Assembly (NCBI GenBank): GCA_963662155.1
Contig: OY759265.1
Coordinates: 9,862,693-9,926,692, forward strand
Source: Lamellibrachia columna
Taxonomy: Eukaryota > Annelida > Polychaeta > Sabellida > Siboglinidae
Reading direction: 5' to 3'
Length of the DNA: 64,000 nt
Within the stretch, counting starts at the first letter, position 1. Each line of letters starts with the position of its first letter. Below, piece after piece: positions 47,383-57,327 of this stretch. Made by a program: the position numbers and the translations under genes. Below the pieces are notes generated by a model, which searched no databases, was not told the DNA's origin, and saw only the letters and a program-made list of their open reading frames with translations.

Positions 47383-50300
47383 AAATTCAGAGAGCATTTA
47401 TATATAAATATCATGGAATCATATGTCAGCTCTCTTGAAATCAGAATATTAGAGTCACATTGTAATTCTTTGTTTTATTTTATTTATGTCTTTGTATTTT
47501 AATATGTTCCTCTGTTTGTGTGTTGCAGAATAACCTGGCGGAGGTGGCTCCTCTGCGCCCCAGACTCATGAGGGTGGAGACACTCACTGCAGTCAGGTAG
47601 GGGGCAAAATCATACATATTTTGCAACTGTTTTGTAACTAAGTCCTGCTAAATAAAATGTTTTTCGTTTATGTGATTCTACCAGCGATAATCGCACAAAC
47701 TACTTGGATAGTGCTCAACCACAAACATGTAAATAAGAACACATGCATTCCAGCATTTCATTAATGACTTTGATAATGATTTGATTCCCAGCCATAGTAC
47801 TAATATACGGTTTTGTTATAATATAATATACAGATCAATGAACTTTACAACAGAATAGTAAATAACTAGGCACATAGTTATGCTTATAATCCAATACTGC
47901 AAATTAGACGACATGCATTAAAATAATATAATAATTATATTTAACAGTGACATTGCTTAAAATTAGAAATTTGCATCCATTGTTTAGCAACCAACTTTGA
48001 TAATGTGTCATTGGTCATAAAATATGTTGAACAGGCAGAGTTTTCAGTATTCGTGACATCACAACATCATGCTTGGGTACCAGTGTGTGTATGTACGCAG
48101 TTTTGATAGTCTTCTCATGTGATATTGCAGAGAGCTGCTGTGGTCAAGTCACATAGATGTCAGCTACTTTGCAGCCGGCATTATCTCCCACCTAGTGAGT
48201 GACGCAGACAGCTCGTGGACGATCGAGGAATTCACGCAGCAGGAGATACTAGAAGATCTGGTTGGTATATCTGTACACTGGGACACTTACTACCGATGGT
48301 TTTATCTTCATTAATCCATTCCTTCGAAGCAGCTTGTTCTCGTCCTGTTTTCACTGTCAACTGTGTATTTGCGGTACCGGTAGCTCCTCTTTCACAATTT
48401 TGAAGTTGTTGAAGAAGCTTAAAATCAACATTAAAAAGAAGCAAAAAACAAGTGTAGACAAGCACCAATAATTATGACAGTGGATGGTTCATTTAAAACA
48501 GCTCCCATTTTTAATTAAGACGGGCTCATGTGGAAATTATACATTCTGTTCGTATGACAGTAAATGTTTATGGAGTATTATTTTTCCAGGGAGAAGCTGT
48601 GAAACGGTGGGACCAGCCCCAGGGGGAGATGGTTGCCTACAGGTAAGTTGTTCCTGTGGGATCCAGGTAGACAGTTGAGGTAGAACCCAAGTCATGCATG
48701 TCCCTCTTTATACACATTTTGACAACAACATCTAGACTTTCTTCAGAAATCACTCATTGTAATTTGATAATAACTGGCTAAAGGTTTTGTGTAGCAAGTT
48801 TTCACAAAGAAGTTCTTCCTACTAAAAGGACATGTTTCTCAGTTGAAACAGCCCCTGTTTGTTCTATGTTAATTTTAATGGCGAAGTTCAAACCATTTCG
48901 AGATTTTGATAATCAATGGGTCATTTCGTGCAGTTTTTCAACTAGCAGCCTATATAATCCCACCTAGGAAACACACACTAACAGATTCAACCCACTTATA
49001 GACTTTCCCCTGTATTGCTTCCTTTAACTCCAGAAGTATACGGAACAGTGCTTTTGACGTGGTTGACATCTTAAACTCTTTAGATATACTTGCTGTGCAG
49101 GAACACTGGCTCTCTAAACAGAGCCTTTCATTCCTTAATTCTGTTCACTCTGACTTTAACGCCAGAGGAATTACTTCCATTGATTACGGTGATGGTTTGA
49201 GTGGACGTCCTCATGGTGGACTCTGCTTTTTATGGAGGCGTTCACTCGACCCCTTTATTGAACCGTTGATTTATGTTGATGAGAAGAGACTCATGGGTCT
49301 AAAAATTACCAGCTCTAACGCCACTATTCTACTTCTTAATGTCTATCTACCATATCAGACTGATGACAATGCTGATGAGTGATGAATATCTAGAAATTTT
49401 AGGCAAAATCCAGGCCATAAGTGATTCATTTGAATCGACCAATATATTCATCATTGGTGATTTTAATGCGGATATTAAGAACCCCAGTCTTTTTACTCCA
49501 TTTCTCAATGCTTTTATAAACGACTGTAACCTTATCGCAAGTGACACATTGCTTCTCCCCTCTGATGCTTTTACATATGTTAGTGATGCGCACGGCTCAA
49601 GGACCTGGCTCGACCACGTGCTCACCACCCACTCTAGTCACTCATCAATATCTGATATGGAAGTTAAATATGATTGTGTCTCTTCTGACCACTTACCTCT
49701 ATGCTTTTCTATATATGTCAAGTTATTACCTTCCTCTGAAGCCACCATACAGGAGCAAATTCAAGCACCTCGTCCTGTGTGGAATGCTCCCTCCCCCCAG
49801 GATCTCCATAACTATCATACACAAACTGGTTTGCTTTTATCTGCTATTGATGTACCCCATGAGGTTTTAAGATGTACTAACCCTAATTGTAATAATGAAG
49901 TCCATCGCACTTTGCTAAGCAATCTTTACAATGATATTATAAAATCACTCAAAGATGCTGCCGAGGTAATCCCTACTAAGGCTAACAACACGTCTTCTAA
50001 GTATACTGTTCTAGGCTGGAACGACCTAGTCAGAGACTCCAATCAAGCTGCTAGAGAATCCTTTCTCTTCTGGCGTTCTGCTGGGAGTCCGTGTCATGGT
50101 CCCTTGTATGATATAATGAAAATTAGACGCGCTCATTTTAAACGCAACAAAAGACTATGTGAAAAAAATGCTGAAATTCTTAAAGCTGAAAGACTTGCTT
50201 CTAAACTATGTAATAATGACTTCAAAAACTTTTGGAAGGACATAAAACATATGAATAACGCCAGGTTGCCAAATCCTAGCAATGTTGGTGGTGCTTCCGG

Positions 50301-53288
50301 TGTCGAAAATGTAAAGAATATGTGGCTTCATCATTACCAATCCCTACTTAACTCTATACCTGGCTCTCCAGTCAACATCAAGAAGATTAATGAATACTGT
50401 AGCAATGTACAGCTTAATGTTCAAATGATTGTTAATGTTAAGGAAATTCAAGATATAATACATGCAATGCCTGTAGGCAAAGCCCCGGGTTATGATAGTG
50501 TAAGTAACGAACATTTTAAATATGCGAATGAAAAACTTCATGTTCTCATGTCACTTTTATATAGTAGCATGTTAATTCACGGTTTTTTACCGGATGCTAT
50601 GATGATTACAATCATAGCCCCCATAATTAAAAATAAGGCGGGTGACCTGTCTGATAACAACAACTACCGACCCATTGCTCTAGCCACAATTGCTAGTAAA
50701 TTATTTGAATCCTTGATATTATCCAGGGTTTCTACTTTTTTATCTACATGTGTAAACCAATTTGGATTTAAAAAGCATCACTCAACTGAAATGCTCATAT
50801 TTTTATTAAAAGAACTCTTTCGACACTACATAGCGAATGGCTCATCTATGTATGTTACCATGCTGGATGCCTCTAAGGCCTTTGACAAAGTCAATCATAG
50901 TAAGCTATTCACCAAACTAATTGACCGGGGATGTCCTTCTTTTATTGTTTGCATTCTTTATTACTGGTACAGAACCCAGAAATTCACTGTCAGATGGTAT
51001 TGTAACTTCTCAGAATTTTTTACCGTTTCAAACGATGTTAAGCAGGGTGGAATCCTTTCTCCACATCTTTTTAACGTTTACATGGATGACTTAAGTGTAA
51101 ATTTGAATAAATTACAAATTGGCTGTCTTTATGCAGGAACCATAATGAATCATATGATGTATGCCGATGACCTTTGTGTTTTTTCACCTAGTGTTGCGGG
51201 GTTGAGAAAACTCACTGATTGTTGTGCCAAGTATGGCAATATGTTTGATATAACGTACAATGCCAAAAAATCTGTCTGTATGGTTATTGATAACAAACCT
51301 AGGGACAAGAAAAATATATATACACTACCTTACACTGAGAAATGTAAATACCTTGGCCATATTATAAACAATAATCTTACTGATGATGGCGATATTGCCA
51401 GGCAGAAAAGATGTATCTATGCTCAAGCAAATGCTTTAGCCAGAAAATTTTACTTATGCAACAATTCCATTAAAACAACTTTATTTAATTCATACTGTGG
51501 TTCAATGTACACCTCAAGTTTTTGGTGTCATTTCACCCCGCTCTAGCGCAAGCCATATGTTCGCTACTAATTATGTTAAATCCTTTAATGAACGTATTCG
51601 CTCATCAATTTTTAGCCTTTTATGCCGGTTGGAAAAATCCGACAATATAATTTTTGTGAATAATCTTCACACTTTTATTTATTATCAAAGTCCATTGATT
51701 AAACATTGGATTGATCAATTGTATGCTTTTAATTCATGATGTTTGTACTTTTATACAAATATATTTTTTTATCCTTATCTTATATATATATTTTACTACA
51801 TGTCATGTATGTATATTTATATATATATTTTTCTCACTACATGTACCTCTATTGTTCATCATGTGTGTATATGTATGTTTTTTTTTAACCTGTATGTATT
51901 TATAATATTATGGGCTCTTGCCTGAAATAAAACATTATTATTATTATAATGCAGGAGAATAGCATTCCTCTAATAGAAAGTCACAACAATTTAAAATAAT
52001 TTATTCATATATTTTTTATTTATGTGCATAATTTGATTTGAGCAGAATAAAATTTTTTTTAACCCTTTCCCTCTAGAAATGTTGGAATTAGATACTAAGT
52101 AAACTTATTATGACTAGTATTATAAAGTCTTTGATGTTCAGTTTATATGACACCCATTTAGCACAATATATGTCTGCCTATCTATTCACTATCACAGTTA
52201 CATACAATATGTAGGCTGTTTCCTTTGCCACTCTGTGAATCCCATGTTTTTTCTGCCAGGTCATTCAGTCCGTTCTTCCCACTGCTTGAGCAGTTTGTGA
52301 CCCCAGAAGTGCAGCTGTGGGCAATCTGGGCCATGCAGCACGTCTGTATGAAGAACGGTTAGTTGCTTTCATATGTACACTGTGAAGGCTGAATGTAGCC
52401 ACGGAAAGTGTGGAATTGACCGCTTAGATTTGTTAGAAATGAGGGCCAGATTTGCAAGAAAAGCCAACATGGATTGCGTGTGATCTAAACTGGTTTGTGG
52501 TCCTAATGATAACCTGGCCATAATCAATAAACTGTCAGTTGCACAATGTTGCCCCTATCTGTCATGCTTCAACCCTGTCTGCATTGATGGACACAAAGTT
52601 TACCACCTACATACATGTCTGTATACACACATGCATGCACATGCATGCACATGCACGCACATGCACACACATGCACATGCATGCACGTATGCATGCATAC
52701 ACACGCTCATGCACTTTTGACAAAAAATAACATGAGCTGACTCATAACTTCTTTATGAACAACTACACTAATGAACAACTACACTAATGCTGAGGGTAAT
52801 ACATGTGTCAGTTTCTATAACCACACCTACGTAGCTTTCCATTGTCCACAACCTCAAACACACATACACACACTACACAACCATTTTAGTTAGATGTAAA
52901 CAAAAACACAAACATCTTACATAATTAGAAATTACTATATTAAACAATTTTACTAATACTAATTTTATAAATCAGTTTTACATCTACACATGCACGCACG
53001 TACGCACGCACCCACGCACGCATGCACACACATTTTTGGTTAGGTGAATGCAGTGGAAAACTGACAGAATAAATCAACCCAAATATTAAATCTGTGAAGC
53101 TGTCTGATTTATTCATCAACTGCATTGTTTACATGTTTGTAGGTACTCGCTACTGCCCGATGTTAATCCGAGAGGGTGGGGCGAATATACTAAGAACTCT
53201 GGCCAATGACCCAAGGACAGACGCCATCGTGGCCAAGATGGCGACCGCTGTCCTCCGTCTGATTGAGCAGGAGCTCCAATCCATCTGA
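34946..53288 (+). CDS. ZYG11B: ZYG11-family CRL2 substrate receptor (ZYG11B-like)
   Basis: Fourteen coding exons: 34946-35805, 40939-41053, 41170-41316, 41874-42050, 42986-43039, 43410-43520, 44004-44145, 44837-44907, 45408-45470, 47529-47596, 48131-48260, 48590-48642, 52260-52357 and 53143-53288. Phases agree and the product is 744 residues, the same length as human ZYG11B. The N-terminus has a BC box (SLQDVCLDYI), then LRRs (LNVSHTEF, LNISDTHVKDL), then armadillo-like helices (ALKRYSSEKRP, FTLSALWNLTDESP, YFAAGIISHL, QLWAIWAMQHVC). By family knowledge, ZYG11B/ZER1 bind Elongin B/C-Cullin 2 and destroy proteins with N-terminal glycine. Pocket residues known in the human protein (W522, N523, D526, N567, E570) correspond to W532, N533, D536, N582 and E585 here. 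The Cul2-box proline is replaced by histidine (FFHGNLSDKL). Introns 1, 4, 9 and 12 carry transposons. ZYG11A/B and ZER1 split in vertebrates, so the symbol means family and not strict orthology. Confidence 0.96.
36092..36243. repeat. Foldback (MITE-like) element, about 150 bp
   Basis: The arms are inverted copies of about 60 nt (left includes TTCACCCTAAAAACTT and CATATAGACAGTGAATGAAA, right is the reverse complement with few changes) around a spacer of about 20 nt. TTAA is present at both outer edges. It is in intron 1 of the ZYG11-family gene. No superfamily can be assigned. Confidence 0.8.
36555..38990 (-). mobile_element. CR1-like LINE copy 2 (family B) in intron 1 of the ZYG11-family gene
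   Basis: The minus strand reads from the end of the AP-endonuclease (IIMGDFNHGHIQW, EPLGNSDHNQIHFD) into the RT (KDNKSPGVDGIPPKLL, RPVSLTSVVCKLLE, LDFQKAFDKVP). It then reaches the C-terminal motif RPHLEYCIQAWRPYRKKDI, LSYESRLLQFGLTTLETRRL and the 3' tail near 36560-36590. It is 5'-truncated, and stops and frameshifts between segments (for example near 37480, 38020 and 38460) make it inactive. It is the best preserved of the three family B copies here and was used to recognise the other two. Confidence 0.9.
39067..39172. repeat. 106-bp hairpin with 25/26 matched arms
   Basis: The arms at 39067-39092 and 39147-39172 pair with one mismatch (CTTTCAGAGTCTAGAGAG against its complement). Part of the loop can extend the stem (GAGCTAAGAC with GTCTT..AGCTC). 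It is in intron 1 of the ZYG11-family gene, just beyond LINE copy 2. It could be a small MITE or a structured RNA. Confidence 0.7.
39670..40261. repeat. 54-bp tandem array, 11 nearly identical copies, in intron 1 of the ZYG11-family gene
   Basis: The unit contains ACTGGCAATGTACTGTATCC and GGTTAACACTAGACCGGAGT. Eleven copies are identical by eye except for one position, ACCGG versus ACTGG (T in copies 6, 8, 9 and 11). As 54 is a multiple of three, open frames of about 200 residues appear on both strands. They are artefacts and not genes. Confidence 0.97.
42109..42920 (-). mobile_element. CR1-like LINE copy 3 (family B), 3' fragment with an internal minisatellite
   Basis: The plus-strand block 42728-42920 (AAGGAAGCCATTGGCTTATC, ACACAATCA, TTTATT, AGAATGAATACTTTCTGA) matches copy 2 at 36628-36810. 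The block 42109-42170 (AACAAGATGT, CAATTGCCACCCAAAC, GGACAAGG) matches the copy 2 tail at 36580-36630. The two blocks are adjacent in copy 2 but here are separated by the 17-bp repeat array. It is in intron 4 of the ZYG11-family gene. Confidence 0.8.
42165..42735. repeat. 17-bp minisatellite (GGTCAACAAACAAGGAG), about 34 copies
   Basis: Units vary by substitution (AAGCAGG, AAGGAGT, GGCTCAACA) and by loss of AAAC, giving 13-bp units. The array sits inside the 3' tail of LINE copy 3. Long glutamine/asparagine/lysine-rich frames across it are repeat artefacts. Confidence 0.93.
45729..45797. repeat. 69-nt hairpin preceding the tyrosine-recombinase element
   Basis: Arms at 45729-45755 and 45773-45797 (AGTGTAGAACAACTGAAAAG pairing with CTTTTAAATTGTTCCACACT) are imperfect inverted copies around a 17-nt loop. 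It is in intron 9 of the ZYG11-family gene. Confidence 0.6.
45893..45943. repeat. (AT)n microsatellite at the left edge of the recombinase frame
   Basis: About 50 bp of perfect TA repeat immediately before the recombinase coding remnant. Confidence 0.95.
45944..46846 (+). pseudogene. Tyrosine recombinase remnant (Crypton/DIRS-like), one frameshift
   Basis: The first frame (to about 46440) has a SAM-like core-binding start (SSRAHYERTWKKLVNFHVSL) and the first catalytic region (AYLRIGEMV, with Arg). The second frame (to 46846) has GHSFRIGAATAA (H-x-x-R), GRWTSD and KKYIR with the likely nucleophile Tyr. Together they hold the R..HxxR..Y set of phage-integrase-type recombinases. A frameshift around 46420-46450 and the missing methionine start mean it is not expressed as one protein. 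Such recombinases in animals belong to Cryptons or DIRS-like retroelements. No RT or RNase H is seen beside it, so the class stays open. It is in intron 9 of the ZYG11-family gene. Confidence 0.82.
47310..47379. repeat. (AT)n microsatellite in intron 9 of the ZYG11-family gene
   Basis: About 70 bp of perfect TA repeat, 150 bp before the exon at 47529. Confidence 0.95.
48985..51947 (+). mobile_element. LINE family A, nearly complete ORF2, in intron 12 of the ZYG11-family gene
   Basis: An AP-endonuclease/reverse-transcriptase frame starts near 49002 (FNSRSIRN, LDILAVQEHWLSKQ, GRPHGGLCFLWRR). It shifts frame near 49345-49385 and runs for 735 residues to 51546, then shifts again near 51510-51546 and ends at 51739. 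Motifs in order: GDFNADI, SSDHLPLCF, GKAPGYDSVSNEHFK, NYRPIALATIASKLFE, LDASKAFDKVNH, the catalytic YADDLCVFSPS, and KYLGHIINNNLTDDGDI. The 3' end carries AATAAA followed by (ATT)n at 51927-51947. It lies in the same orientation as the host gene. With only two frameshifts and a long open RT it is much younger than the copy at 4545-6720. It probably lacks ORF1 and so is 5'-truncated. Confidence 0.92.
52620..52712. repeat. Alternating purine-pyrimidine repeat (ACATGCATGC type)
   Basis: CATGCA/CACATGCA words over about 90 bp in intron 13 of the ZYG11-family gene. A second stretch lies at 52985-53032. Both are Z-DNA-prone simple sequence. Confidence 0.8.
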
Positions 53289-53983
53289 CTTTGCTCAATT
53301 CAGCCACAGTTATGACTATCACACTTGTGTTAATTTGCTTTGATTTACACATTTGCGGGGGCGCGTTGGGAGAATCCAATATTTCTGCATGAAGTCACTG
53401 CCATGTCAGGTGCAGTTGACTTCTGACAGCACTCATCTTTCTGAATTACACACTTTGTTGCTCGCCAATTCTAAGGAAACAGGAAGTGATCCCGTGATGA
53501 ATGCCCTTCCCCTTGTCCTTCCCCTCTAGTCCACAATGGGAGCAGTGTTATTGCATGTTTTCATCACACCTGGACTCGGCGTGTCAAAATTCATACTTGC
53601 AGTGTGTGATTGTGAAACGGCGGTTTGTATGGTCAATACAGACAAAACACCAAACCCCAGATTCTTGGGTTCAAAAGCTGGCTGTTGGTTGCCCTGTGTA
53701 GGTAGCTAGGTGCATCATAAAGGAGATAGGGGCCTGTAATAGCGCTGGGTAATCAGCAGTGGGTTTGGAAGACTGGGAGTGGTTGTGTTATATATGTAGG
53801 TGATGTGTACAGAGCTTGCATGCATTACATACATGTGTACACACACATACATATGTGCACTATGAGAACTCTTGCTGATTCAACCCCCTGCCAGGTTGTT
53901 CCTTCGGGCATGGGCAACACGCATGTCTCGGCTAGGAAAATATACTGATTTTTATTTGCCGCATGTATCCACCGGCATTTATG

Positions 53984-53987
53984 TGTG

Positions 53988-54042
<55 letters not shown>
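53984..54042. repeat. (GTGC)n microsatellite
   Basis: About 14 perfect tetranucleotide units of alternating purine and pyrimidine in the 3' flank of the ZYG11-family gene. They read as an open frame of Cys-Val-Arg-Ala on the plus strand, which is an artefact. Confidence 0.95.
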
Positions 54043-55458
54043 ATGTGCTATTTAAGCAAAATTTCAGTACAGCAATATTATCTTCAATGTTATTTGTCTT
54101 GTTATGCATCGTCTGCGACGCAGTTCATTGTTGTTGGTTGTTTGACAGTGTGCTATTGTTACGTGTGATGTTACTGGGAAGTAAAGATCTTCTTTGACGA
54201 GGAACTTCAGATTCAGGCAAAACACCAAAGGTTATCGGGAAAGGTTCAAAGGGAGTATTAGGGAAATGGGGAGAAAAATGAGACAGAGGATGTAAATAGA
54301 AATTGAGGACTAAAAAGTTGTTGTGTATTGATGCTGATAACTAAAGTTATTCAGATCAAAACCCGTAATCTTGCATATAATACAAATCCACGTTGGAAAA
54401 AAATTAGTAATGAAAATTATAAGAAATATCTATATATAAATTGTATTTAATATAACTAGCCCCATAGTTGTTTGTGTTAAATATGAAACATGAAATTAAC
54501 AACACCCTTGATTTTGACACGCTCCTTTTATTGTTTACATTGATGCATTTAGACTGAAAACTAACGATGATACCAGTATGTTCTTGGTGAAGACTGTGTG
54601 TGTGTGTGTTTGAATATTTCTTCATACAGCACTGCTGCTGGAATTCCTTGAATATATACATTGATGCTGTGTTGTAGACAGTGTCTGGTTATGGTTACCA
54701 TTGTTCTATTGGATGGCCAATGTAGAGACCATTTTTATAGTCTATCAGTTTGCCATAGTAATGCATTCACTGGGAATTTACAGAATTGGAAGTGTTTATT
54801 TAACCCAAAAAGATACATGGTCACAGTTAGCATAAAAAACTGTCTTTCCAAAAAATTACTAAATCTAAATTCTTGTGTGTTACAATAAAACAAACATGAT
54901 ACTAATTAAATGCCAAACTTATTTCAATGGGTCAGGGATACTGGTACCAAACCCAAACTTGTTTGCTATCATAACAGCCACCATATTGATGAATAGTAAA
55001 CTACATAAATTAATACCTTTAAACACTCCATGAAAAACAAATGCCTCAGTTATCGATCAAAAGACACAACTTTAAAATATCCGTGCTGTTTTTGTTTCAG
55101 ATGTGTTGCAATCTAAATTTTTTTATATTTGAAGTGTTTATTATTAATGTTAAACTCATACCTTGTGAATTTTGGCAAATTCATGGTTGATTCTATTAAT
55201 ATCATCATACATACGGGTATTGAAGTCAAGATTTGGACAAAACAATAAATCTAGTAAATAAACCGATAAATTTCTGTGCACAAATTTATAATAGAATTTC
55301 AGTTCCTATAATTTTAGGATGTCTTTTACCTTTAGTATTTTTTTAAGGTTGGTTCTGTGTGTGCATTATATTTACTTAAACATTATTATTCTGATAATCT
55401 TTTTTGAACATTTATTATTCTATCACATTTATAGCCCCAGGCCATTATGCCATAGTTC

Positions 55459-55624
55459 AATAAAATGCTGCATAATTATATGTATTTTTTAAACAAATTG
55501 AAATGCTTTTTACCTACACATATCAAATAAATGTTATTTAATCCATTAATGAACATATTTTATGTCTGTGTAAAAAGCATTTTAGTTTGTTTAAAAATAC
55601 GTATAATTTTGCAGCATTTCATTG
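55459..55624. repeat. Foldback (MITE-like) element, about 165 bp
   Basis: Imperfect inverted arms of about 54 nt at 55459-55512 and 55570-55624 (AAATGCTGCATAATTATATG and GAAATGCTTTTTAC paired with their complements) around a 57-nt loop. No terminal signature was recognised. Confidence 0.7.
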
Positions 55625-56924
55625 AAATCTTTTCAGTGTAGTTGTCCCAGCTTAGATTTTCAAACATGGTTGAGCCATTTTGAACTTTTTCAAAGCTAAT
55701 TTCATCTATCTTAAGCGAAAGAGAATTTTTTTCTTGGCATTTTGACTTTTTAATATTAAGAGTGAAAGTGATATTATATCACTATATATGATATATCATA
55801 TAACTATATTTCCATGGTGATAATTGAGCACGTGTTGAGGCCAGGTTATTGCACATACTGAACGACTGACTGGTTTTAGGGTGAACATTTTCATGTTCGC
55901 GGCTGCCTGTTGGCAAGGGTGAAGTAGTTGTAAATATCTGACAAATTATTTGGAAATAGATTATAATTTTGTTGTTGTTGACCCTCATCTTAACAGTTAA
56001 AGGGAATGTACAATGATACCGGATTCATATTATTGAAATGACCCAGTTCTCTTAATTAGTTGTTTTTTCATCTACATTAACAATGTTTTATTCTGTATGC
56101 TGTAGTACATTTACCATCAGAAATGGTATAAAACTGGAATTTGACAGACAAATAAATTATCTGATAGAAAACATTATATTTAACTTTCAAATTTTAAGAT
56201 TTAATGGTCTCATTAATAGCAGGAAAACAGTCTCTTTATATAATTATGTCAAAAGCTAGCATGTTTGATTTCATCGCCAAATATTAAGATATGAAATGTC
56301 ACTATAGTAACACTTTCTGTATGGATAAAAAAAAAATTTTCCAACCAAATGTCATAAATACTAATAAATTCAGTCTCGCAATGTCTCGTTGTAAGTCGTT
56401 GTACATTGCCTTTAATAAATACTGTAGATACTTTCTGTAGTAAAAAGGCATCCTACTTTGATAGAAATTAAGAATGGGCAAATGTAGTTTTGTACCGGGG
56501 GTTTTTGGTGCTTCTGTGTAGCAATAACATATTGCATTTATTACACAAATATTGCATTTAAACTATTTGGGGATTTGTTTTAGAAATCACTTTAAAAGTA
56601 AATTTCCTAAACAATTGGTAAAATAGACTACTGAGATACTTAAAGTGAACGCCACAGCAGTTAGTTTATTTCCAGTGTTTGGCAGCTTTCGTGGCTGGTC
56701 TGTACAGTGTTGATAACAGTCACATAAACTGCATGCTTATTTTTAATTATGATTATAGAAGGCAGGTGTATATAAAACTTTTACTAAACCACATTCACCA
56801 TGAGTGGTCTGTACAGTTTGTTAATGAAAACTATTTATTATTCATCTATTTACTTGCATGTTGTGTGTACATGTTTTCTTGTGTGTTTATTGTGGCACTG
56901 TGTGTACTGTTGCTGTGCTGACAT

Positions 56925-57327
56925 CAGGGCTGGGTCCAATTACATAATTAATTATAGTCAGAGTGCTGTGTTTGTAATTGTAGTTGATTTTGGTTTTGAA
57001 ATGATGCCATGTGATTTAATTTATGTAATTATAACGACATCAATTACGATTAATTACAGTATTTTTTCGTTTCACAAACTTTACCTGAGTAGACTTATCA
57101 AAAGTGCTGTCTCGCACATTTTTATCATATTTTGTATGCAAAATATGTAAATTCAGCAAGATAATTAACAAATACTGAACAAACTTTTTGGCATAGACAC
57201 TTGGTCTTGCATTTTGCATCTGTAATTGTAATTGAAATGGTCTAACTGAAATTAATTGGAAAATTTTAGAAGTGTAATGAAAATTAGTTGTAACTGATTT
57301 GATTTTCTGTAATTGGACCGAGCCCTG
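56925..57327. mobile_element. hAT MITE, 403 bp, same family as the element at 9493
   Basis: The termini are CAGGGCTGGGTCCAATTA and, from the right, CAGGGCTCGGTCCAATTA. The subterminal part on the right matches the left end of the 1221-bp element in reverse (CTAAAATTTTC then ACCATTTCA then CAATTACA). The flanking 8 bp, GCTGACAT and ACTGTGAT, agree at only 5 of 8 positions, so the duplication is decayed. No coding capacity. Confidence 0.87.

Larger units (their letters stand above)
53289..56924. other. 3' flank of the ZYG11-family gene
   Basis: This presumably begins with the ZYG11-family 3' UTR. AATAAA occurs several times (for example near 54882 and 55459) and none can be singled out. It contains the GTGC repeat and a foldback listed separately. 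No other gene is supported. Confidence 0.45.

Noticed and set aside
49339..51546. 735-residue ORF as a host gene
   Set aside because: AP-endonuclease and RT motifs, a 3' (ATT)n tail and intronic position identify it as a LINE.
53985..54197. Cysteine-rich frame that could suggest a secreted peptide
   Set aside because: It is the (GTGC)n microsatellite read in frame, with no signal peptide and no partner exon.
54404..57150. Several 70-116-residue hydrophobic frames
   Set aside because: They are AT-rich three-prime flank or hAT MITE sequence with no recognisable family and no splice context.
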